Source: Lautropia mirabilis
GTDB lineage: Bacteria; Pseudomonadota; Gammaproteobacteria; Burkholderiales; Burkholderiaceae_B
DNA: 64,000 bases
Direction: 5' to 3'
Assembly: GCA_945876565.1 (NCBI GenBank)
Contig: CAMCOS010000003.1
Location: forward strand, 81,129 to 145,128
Shown here: positions 58,222-64,000 of the stretch, one piece after another
Layout of the letters: each line of letters opens with the position of its first letter
Numbering within the stretch: position 1 is the first letter of the stretch
Position numbers and translations under genes: made by a program
Notes under the pieces: generated by a model
What the model saw: the letters and a program-made list of their open reading frames with translations, nothing else
The model's database searches: none
What the model was told of the DNA's origin: nothing

Positions 58222-59406
58222 ATGAAACACTTCCCACGAATTGAGCGGTTGCCGCCTTATGTCTTTAACATCACTGGCGAATTGAAAATGGCCGCACGTC
58301 GGCGTGGAGAGGACATCATCGACATGTCGATGGGCAATCCCGACGGTGCGACACCCGATCACATCGTGGAAAAGCTCATTGAGGCCTCACGCAGGCCCAC
58401 CACGCATGGCTATTCCGTCTCCAAGGGCATCCCGCGTTTGCGCAAGGCTATCGCTGATTGGTACGAACGTCGTTATGACGTGGTGCTCAACCCCGATTCT
58501 GAAGCGATCGTCACGATTGGCTCAAAAGAGGGATTGGCGCACTTGATGCTAGCCACATTGGACGCCGGAGATACGGTGTTAGTGCCCAACCCGAGCTACC
58601 CAATCCATATTTATGGCGCCGTGATTGCAGGCGCCAACATCCGCTCGGTTCGTATGACGCCGGGTGTGGATTTCTTTGCAGAGCTTGAGCGCGCGGTCAG
58701 CGAATCGATTCCCAAGCCCAAGATGATGATTCTTGGGTTTCCAAGCAATCCAACGGCGCAGTGTGTTGATTTGTCATTTTTTGAGCGCGTTATTGAGCTG
58801 GCCAAAGCGCACAACATTCTGGTGGTCCATGACTTGGCCTACGCAGACATCTGTTTTGATGGTTATCAGGCGCCGTCGATCATGCAAGTGCCCGGTGCGC
58901 GCGAGGTGGCTGTTGAGTTCTTTACCATGAGTAAAAGCTACAACATGGCCGGTTGGCGCATCGGGTTCATGGTGGGCAATGTCGAACTGGTCAATGCGCT
59001 GGCTCGCATCAAGAGTTATCACGACTACGGCACCTTTACCCCCTTGCAGGTGGCTGCCATTGCTGCCCTTGATGGTCCGCAGGATTGCGTGTCTGAAATC
59101 GTGCAGAAGTACAAGCTGCGTCGAGATGTGTTGGCAAAGGGTTTGCAGGATGCTGGCTGGAACGTTGAAGTGCCCAAGGCATCCATGTACATCTGGGCAC
59201 ACATTCCACCGGCTTATCGTGCGCTAGGATCGTTGGAGTTTGCCAAGCGAGTTCTGGAGTCGGCTAAAGTGGCGGTGTCGCCAGGCGTGGGCTTTGGTGA
59301 TCAGGGTGATGAGTATGTCCGATTTGCCTTGATAGAAAACGAGCAACGCATCCGCCAAGCGGTGCGGGGTATTAAGGAAATGTTTAGAAAGGATGGGTTG
59401 CTCTGA
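58222..59406 (+). CDS. alaC: PLP-dependent aminotransferase, AlaC type
   Basis: 394 residues. [22 protein letters not shown] and [16 protein letters not shown] with the PLP lysine place it in class I fold type I aminotransferases; the sequence order fits glutamate-pyruvate transaminase AlaC. Specificity is inferred from neighbours and family. Its TGA overlaps the hom ATG. The 203-base gap upstream shows no other gene. Confidence 0.8.
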   Translation: MKHFPRIERLPPYVFNITGELKMAARRRGEDIIDMSMGNPDGATPDHIVEKLIEASRRPTTHGYSVSKGIPRLRKAIADWYERRYDVVLNPDSEAIVTIGSKEGLAHLMLATLDAGDTVLVPNPSYPIHIYGAVIAGANIRSVRMTPGVDFFAELERAVSESIPKPKMMILGFPSNPTAQCVDLSFFERVIELAKAHNILVVHDLAYADICFDGYQAPSIMQVPGAREVAVEFFTMSKSYNMAGWRIGFMVGNVELVNALARIKSYHDYGTFTPLQVAAIAALDGPQDCVSEIVQKYKLRRDVLAKGLQDAGWNVEVPKASMYIWAHIPPAYRALGSLEFAKRVLESAKVAVSPGVGFGDQGDEYVRFALIENEQRIRQAVRGIKEMFRKDGLL

Positions 59407-60707
59407 TGGAGTCAATCAAGGTTGGTTTGCTTGGTTTGGGTGTGGTTGGCGGTGGCACGTGGACTGTCTTGCAGCGCAATGCCGAAGAGATTAGTCGTCG
59501 GGCAGGACGTCAAATCGAGATTGTTCAGATCGCTGTCAGGGATGTTGCCAAGGCGAGAGCCAAAGTGGGTTCGGCCGTTGAGTTAACCGACGATGCATCC
59601 AAAGTGGTATCAAACCCCAAGGTTGATATTGTGGTTGAGCTCATCGGGGGAACAACGCTTGCCCGCGAATTGGTGCTTTCTGCCATCAGCCACGGCAAGC
59701 ATGTCGTCACTGCAAACAAAGCATTGCTCGCCACGCATGGCACCGAAATCTTCGAGGCGGCTTGCGCCAAAGGCGTGATGGTTGCCTTTGAAGCGGCAGT
59801 CGCGGGCGGCATTCCAATTATCAAAGCCATTCGCGAAGGCTTGACGGCCAACCGGATTGAGTGGGTTGCTGGCATTATCAACGGCACGACCAACTATATC
59901 TTGACTGAGATGCGCAACCGCGCGTTGAGTTTTGAGCAGGCTTTGTCACAAGCGCAAGCACTTGGGTACGCCGAAGCGGATCCGACCTCAGATGTGGAAG
60001 GTATCGATGCAGCTCAGAAGTTAACGCTCTTGGCTTCGATGGCTTTCGGCATTCCTGTGCAACTGTCACGTGCTTATGTTCAAGGCATTTCCAATGTGAG
60101 CGATCAGGATATCGCTATTGCAGATCGACTGGGATACCGGATAAAGCTTTTAGGCATTACGCGTCGTCGCGCTGAGGGTATCGAGCTGCGCGTGCACCCG
60201 ACCCTGGTGCCTGCGCACAGCATGCTTGCCAACGTTGAAGACGCCATGAACGCGGTGCTGGTCAACGGAGATGCGGTAGGACAGACGCTCTACTATGGCA
60301 AGGGCGCTGGCCAAGAGCCAACTGCGTCCGCGGTAGTGGCAGATTTGGTGGATGTCACGCGTTTGCACACAGCAGACCCCGAGCACCGAGTGCCTCACTT
60401 GGCGTTTCAGCCCGAGTCGATGGTCGACATTCCTGTTTTGCCAATCGAGGATGTGCGCTGTGGTCACTACCTAAGGATGACTGTCAACGACACGCCTGGC
60501 GTTCTGGCGGAGGTGGCACGGGTTCTGGCTGAGAATGACATTTCGATTGGCTCCATGGTCCAGGAACCGGGTGGTCAGGGCATGGCCAGCCTGATATTCA
60601 TGACACACCTGGCACTCGAGAGAAGCGTCAATGGTGCCATCGCTAAAATTCAAGCCATGCCATTCATGCGTTCGGCTGTGACGCGCTTGCGCGTGGAGAC
60701 TTTTTGA
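59406..60707 (+). CDS. hom: homoserine dehydrogenase
   Basis: 433 residues. GLGVVGGGTW nucleotide loop, TANKALLATHG, AAVAGGIPIIKAIREGL and GIINGTTNYILTEM with catalytic residues lead to a C-terminal ACT domain (about 350-425) for threonine feedback. It makes homoserine for threonine and methionine. It overlaps alaC and thrC on both sides. Confidence 0.95.
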   Translation: MESIKVGLLGLGVVGGGTWTVLQRNAEEISRRAGRQIEIVQIAVRDVAKARAKVGSAVELTDDASKVVSNPKVDIVVELIGGTTLARELVLSAISHGKHVVTANKALLATHGTEIFEAACAKGVMVAFEAAVAGGIPIIKAIREGLTANRIEWVAGIINGTTNYILTEMRNRALSFEQALSQAQALGYAEADPTSDVEGIDAAQKLTLLASMAFGIPVQLSRAYVQGISNVSDQDIAIADRLGYRIKLLGITRRRAEGIELRVHPTLVPAHSMLANVEDAMNAVLVNGDAVGQTLYYGKGAGQEPTASAVVADLVDVTRLHTADPEHRVPHLAFQPESMVDIPVLPIEDVRCGHYLRMTVNDTPGVLAEVARVLAENDISIGSMVQEPGGQGMASLIFMTHLALERSVNGAIAKIQAMPFMRSAVTRLRVETF

Positions 60708-62116
60708 TGCGATACATATCGACCCGTGGGGGCATGCAGCCTCAGCTATTTCAGGATGTTCTGCTAGAGGGTCTGGCGCCAGACGGTGGCTTGGCTTTAC
60801 CTGAGTCGTTACCAGTCATTTCTTCTGAATTGCTTGAGTCTTGGCGCAGTTTGTCTTACCCGGCGTTAGCTGCTCGTGTGCTTGGATTTTTTGCCACAGA
60901 CATTCAGCCTCAAGACATGCTCGCCATGACGTCGGCTGCCTACAACCCGACTGTCTTTCGCAGTGAATCGATTGTTGACGTACGTGAGCTCGGTCATGGT
61001 TTGAGTTTGCTTGCTGTCTCTGAGGGTCCGACGCTGGCCTTTAAGGACATCGCGATGCAGTTTTTGGGGCAAGTATTTCCGTTTGTCCTGGATAAGCGAG
61101 GCACCACACTGAATATTCTGGGGGCGACATCCGGTGATACGGGTTCGGCAGCTGAGTATGCCATGCGCAGCAAGCCCGCAGTGGCCGTGTTTATGTTGTC
61201 TCCGCAGGGCCGGATGAGTACATTCCAGCGCGCGCAGATGTACAGCCTGATGGATGAGAACATTCACAACATTGCGGTGAGAGGTGTGTTTGATGAGGCC
61301 CAAGACGTTGTCAAAGCGATCGCAGGTGATTTAGACTTTAAGCAAGCTTATCGTCTAGGTGCAGTGAACTCAATTAACTGGGCTCGCATCGCAGCCCAGG
61401 TCGTTTATTACTTCTGGGGTTGGCTGCGCTCGACGAGTAAGCCGGGCCAACAAGTATCGTTTTCTGTGCCGTCTGGCAACTTTGGCAATATTCTATCGGG
61501 ACATATCGCCAGGCGTATGGGTGTCCCAATTCGTCGTCTGGTATTGGCTACCAATGAGAACAATGTGCTTGAGGAGTTCTTCCGCACGGGTATTTACCGA
61601 CCACGTTTGCCGGCACAAACCCACGCGACGTCGAGTCCTTCAATGGACATTTCGCGCGCTTCAAATTTTGAGCGATTTGTTTATGACTTGCTCGACGGCG
61701 ATGCCGCTCGAGTCAAATCGTTGTGGCAGCAGTTGACCAAGGATGGATTTTTTGATTTGTCATCGCACCTGCCACGTTTTGAGCGCGAGTATGGCTTTGT
61801 CGCCGGTGTCAGTGATCATGACGCCAGAGTGGCGACCATTCGGCGTGTCTTTGATGAAGCGGGCATGTTGATTGATCCGCACACGGCTGATGGCGTTAAA
61901 GTTGCGCATCAGTTTGTCGAGCCAGGTATTCCGATGTTGGTGCTCGAAACCGCATTGCCTGCCAAGTTTTCTGAAACAATTGAAGAGGCATTGGGTCGCC
62001 CAGCACCCATGCCGCCTGGATTTGAAGACCTTGAGTCTCGGCCACAACGTGTGGTGGAGTTGCCATGTGATGTCGCTAGCATTCGGGACTACATCAAGGA
62101 GCACGCCAGTGTTTAG
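60707..62116 (+). CDS. thrC: threonine synthase
   Basis: 469 residues. YISTRGGMQPQLFQDVLLEG at the N-terminus and PTLAFKDIAMQFLG with the PLP lysine identify the long-form threonine synthase; GATSGDTGSAAEYAM binds phosphate. It converts O-phosphohomoserine to threonine. A thrB kinase is not in the window and must lie elsewhere. Confidence 0.95.
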   Translation: MRYISTRGGMQPQLFQDVLLEGLAPDGGLALPESLPVISSELLESWRSLSYPALAARVLGFFATDIQPQDMLAMTSAAYNPTVFRSESIVDVRELGHGLSLLAVSEGPTLAFKDIAMQFLGQVFPFVLDKRGTTLNILGATSGDTGSAAEYAMRSKPAVAVFMLSPQGRMSTFQRAQMYSLMDENIHNIAVRGVFDEAQDVVKAIAGDLDFKQAYRLGAVNSINWARIAAQVVYYFWGWLRSTSKPGQQVSFSVPSGNFGNILSGHIARRMGVPIRRLVLATNENNVLEEFFRTGIYRPRLPAQTHATSSPSMDISRASNFERFVYDLLDGDAARVKSLWQQLTKDGFFDLSSHLPRFEREYGFVAGVSDHDARVATIRRVFDEAGMLIDPHTADGVKVAHQFVEPGIPMLVLETALPAKFSETIEEALGRPAPMPPGFEDLESRPQRVVELPCDVASIRDYIKEHASV

Positions 62117-62121
62117 TCAAC

Positions 62122-62520
62122 ATGTTCTCTAGCCCGTGGACCTTTGCGAATTTTTTGGCGATCGGTGCTGGGGCAGCCATTGGCGCTTGGTGCCGATGGA
62201 CCTTGGCGTTATTGCTCAACCCAGGCACTGATCGGTTTCCACTCGGGACCTGGGTGGCTAATTTGAGCGGATCTTATATTATTGGCTTGACGCTGGCATA
62301 TAGCCTCTTGCATCCGGACTGGCCAGCACACATCCGTTTGTTTTTAGTGACTGGGCTGTTGGGTGCACTTACGACCTTCTCGACGTTCTCGGCAGAGACG
62401 TTTACTTTTTTTGAAGAAGGCAGATGGAGTCTCGGGCTGATGTATGCAACGGTCTCTTTGCTGGGGTGTCTGGGCATGACAACCCTGGGCTGGTGGACCT
62501 TGCATGCACTGCGTACCTAA
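62122..62520 (+). CDS. crcB: fluoride ion channel CrcB/Fluc
   Basis: 132 residues, four membrane helices. LGTWVANLSGSYIIG contains the conserved asparagine, and TTFSTFSAETF the phenylalanine box and the sodium-site break. It exports fluoride as an antiparallel dimer. It lies 5 bases after thrC, and its stop overlaps the convergent hpnE stop by four bases. No fluoride riboswitch was seen. Confidence 0.9.
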   Translation: MFSSPWTFANFLAIGAGAAIGAWCRWTLALLLNPGTDRFPLGTWVANLSGSYIIGLTLAYSLLHPDWPAHIRLFLVTGLLGALTTFSTFSAETFTFFEEGRWSLGLMYATVSLLGCLGMTTLGWWTLHALRT

Positions 62521-63863
62521 TCACGCGACAACTGATGTGACAACTGATGCGACAACTGGGCTAGTTCTTCAGCTGCGTTTATGCCGCTGATTACAGCACC
62601 TTCGAGGACTGAAGGGTAGCGGGTATCCGTCCAGTCGCCAGCCAACACAAGCCGCGGGTGCCGTGTGGTGGCGCCGGGGCGCCTAAGTCCCGGGCGTGCG
62701 GCAAAGGTTGCCCTTTTTTCCTGGAAACATCGTGCCCCTGTAATTTCACCGCGCTGTGTATGGCCAATTGCGCGAGTCAGTTGCTTCATTAATCGCTCGG
62801 CAAGATCGAGGTCGTCGAGCCCCGGTAGATTATCGGCGCAGCTGATCACAAACGCCAATTGAGCTTTTGGACGACTTTGCATAAAGGACGAGCGATCAAA
62901 TACCCATTGGGCAAGGTTCTCGTTGTTCAGATCGGCGTGATCAAACATCAGTAGTGGGGCAGGCAAGGCGGCAGCTTGCCCCAAACCAACGTAGCATGTC
63001 GCAATGGCCCGAAACTCAAAAGCCTCAAGTTCACTGACTAGACTCTCGAATCCGTTTAACGACCCAAGTAAGCGAGCCAGGCTCGGCGGTGGGACGGCCA
63101 GCACACAAGCATCAAACCATTCGCCATCGATGGCCACGCCCTCATGGCTTAGGTTCAGATGACGAACCACATGCCCCCATCGTGCATTGACTTTGCTAGC
63201 AACAGCCGATGGCCATAAATCACTTAAGTTGCATGACGGAATGAGTAAATCGGTGGCGTCGGCTTGCGCGCTTAAGAGGCTGTCAGACAGTATTTTGATG
63301 AAAAGTGCAGCGCACGCCTCGGATGGCAAGGTGTTCATGGTGGCTAAGCACAACGGATGCCAGAGCCATCTGCAGGCATTCTCCGTTTGGTGCTCATTAC
63401 TTAGCCATTGGGCAACAGTTAGGTTCAGTTTTGAATCGGGCACGTGCACCCCTGATTCAAGGCGGCGCAAGAGACCGGTGATGTGCCATTTGTCTTTGAG
63501 CGTTAACCCATGGGCGCTCCATAGTGCTAACGCGGTGTCTATGCGTGGGTTTTTTACCCTGTGGCGTCTGCGTAAGGCAAATTTGCCATCGGCGCTTTCA
63601 AGCCAAAGCGGTAAGCGCTTAAAACTCATTGCAGTACGTTCAGCACCCACGTCACGGCAAATGAGCGCAAGTGTTCTTTCATAAGCACCAATCAAGAGAT
63701 GCTGGCCGTTGTCAACTTGTCCAATCGCGGGATCTGAGACGCCTCTGGCTCGACCGCCTGCTTGATGTGATGCGTCAAAAAGCGTGACTTGCATTCCGTG
63801 GGTCAAGCACTCGCTAGCGGCTGCTAGCCCGGCCCAGCCGGCACCTACGACCGCAATTTTCAT
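62517..63863 (-). CDS. hpnE: hydroxysqualene dehydroxylase HpnE
   Basis: 448 residues from ATG 63863. MKIAVVGAGWAGLAAASE is the FAD-binding loop, and LVLAGDWTDTRYPSVLEGA, given in part, is the C-terminal FAD motif of squalene-associated desaturase-like enzymes. It reduces hydroxysqualene to squalene with FADH2. Its start overlaps the hpnD stop (ATGA). The tail is Ser-His-Gln-Leu repeated, encoded by a short DNA repeat. An in-frame upstream extension would lie in hpnD. Confidence 0.88.
   Translation of the reverse strand: MKIAVVGAGWAGLAAASECLTHGMQVTLFDASHQAGGRARGVSDPAIGQVDNGQHLLIGAYERTLALICRDVGAERTAMSFKRLPLWLESADGKFALRRRHRVKNPRIDTALALWSAHGLTLKDKWHITGLLRRLESGVHVPDSKLNLTVAQWLSNEHQTENACRWLWHPLCLATMNTLPSEACAALFIKILSDSLLSAQADATDLLIPSCNLSDLWPSAVASKVNARWGHVVRHLNLSHEGVAIDGEWFDACVLAVPPPSLARLLGSLNGFESLVSELEAFEFRAIATCYVGLGQAAALPAPLLMFDHADLNNENLAQWVFDRSSFMQSRPKAQLAFVISCADNLPGLDDLDLAERLMKQLTRAIGHTQRGEITGARCFQEKRATFAARPGLRRPGATTRHPRLVLAGDWTDTRYPSVLEGAVISGINAAEELAQLSHQLSHQLSRD
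62527..62562 (+). repeat. 12-bp tandem repeat at the end of hpnE
   Basis: GACAACTGATGT, GACAACTGATGC and a partial third copy encode the C-terminal Leu-Ser-His-Gln repeats of HpnE. Frame-preserving unit. Confidence 0.85.
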
Positions 63864-64000
63864 CGCGGTGTTGCGGCACGCCGCAGTTTCTTTAATGCTG
63901 GTTTGCCACCGCCGACCCAATTGCGCCAAGCTAGCCACAATTTACGAACTGGCGTTAATGCAACGCGGCGATCAAGCACCTGCCACTGCTCGTCTTCGAT
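63860..64000 (-). CDS. hpnD: presqualene diphosphate synthase HpnD, C-terminal fragment
   Basis: The last 46 codons are visible before the window ends, with the run QWQVLDRRVALTPVRKLW and a basic tail, which resembles the C-terminus of squalene/phytoene synthase family HpnD. Its TGA overlaps the hpnE ATG. The conserved diphosphate-binding parts lie outside, so the call depends on the coupling with hpnE. Confidence 0.7.
   Translation of the reverse strand: MEDEQWQVLDRRVALTPVRKLWLAWRNWVGGGKPALKKLRRAATPR

Noticed and set aside
62040..62121. A fluoride riboswitch upstream of crcB
   Set aside because: crcB starts 5 bases after thrC, leaving no leader, and no riboswitch-like fold was seen in the end of thrC.

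Overview
The window looks like a chromosomal segment of a betaproteobacterium of the order Burkholderiales, most likely family Alcaligenaceae. The reasons are the gene orders scpB-rluB, rimP-nusA-infB-rbfA-truB-typA, rpsF-priB-rpsR-rplI-dnaB, xseB-ispA-dxs and alaC-hom-thrC, the moderate GC content judged by eye, and the family-level look of the proteins. No phage, insertion sequence, integrase or CRISPR array was seen. The genus cannot be decided from this sequence alone.

Layout. Positions 1-3200 hold the end of a CoxD-type AAA+ ATPase, a CoxE-type VWA protein, a MocA/MobA-like nucleotidyltransferase and a 2-oxoglutarate/Fe(II) oxygenase. This is the maturation kit expected beside a molybdenum hydroxylase, whose structural genes would lie to the left. 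A CNNM/CorC membrane protein follows (3336-4499). Positions 4.5-18.7 kb form a nitrogen-acquisition region: an N-carbamoyl-amino-acid or allantoate amidohydrolase, a five-gene oligopeptide-type ABC importer, a hydantoin/allantoin racemase-like protein, and a urease operon ureD-A-(small His-rich membrane protein)-B-C-E-F-G. Three sequences with exact GG-N10-GC sigma-54 promoter spacing precede the amidohydrolase, the ABC operon and ureD. Two GCAC-N7-GTGC dyads, the NtrC half-site pattern, precede ureD. I read this as a nitrogen-starvation regulon.

Positions 18.7-28.8 kb carry a P2-like cation ATPase, an outer-membrane beta-barrel protein, a ferrous-iron operon feoA-feoA-feoB-feoC with a Fur-like box over its promoter, and a patch of small or decaying genes: a small membrane protein, gamma-glutamylcyclotransferase, a possible TRAP permease remnant, a nitroreductase and a CobW-like protein without a P-loop. 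An initiator tRNA (29321-29397) opens the housekeeping block.

Positions 29.4-64 kb are mostly core information and biosynthesis genes: chromosome partition (scpB), rRNA pseudouridylation (rluB), the rimP-nusA-infB translation operon, typA, a succinate-semialdehyde dehydrogenase, a LOG-family protein divergent from polA, a dienelactone hydrolase pseudogene, htpX, a Rieske oxygenase, xseB-ispA-dxs, the S6/PriB/S18/L9 operon, dnaB, pdxA, a PIN-PhoH protein, a peroxiredoxin, alaC-hom-thrC, a fluoride channel and the hopanoid/squalene genes hpnE and hpnD (partial). Dxs, IspA and HpnD/E supply successive parts of one isoprenoid route from pyruvate to squalene.

A recurring oddity is short in-frame tandem repeats inside coding sequence (ureD, the small urease-operon gene, scpB, infB, hpnE). 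All functional calls come from reading the sequence and from general knowledge of the families; no database search was run.
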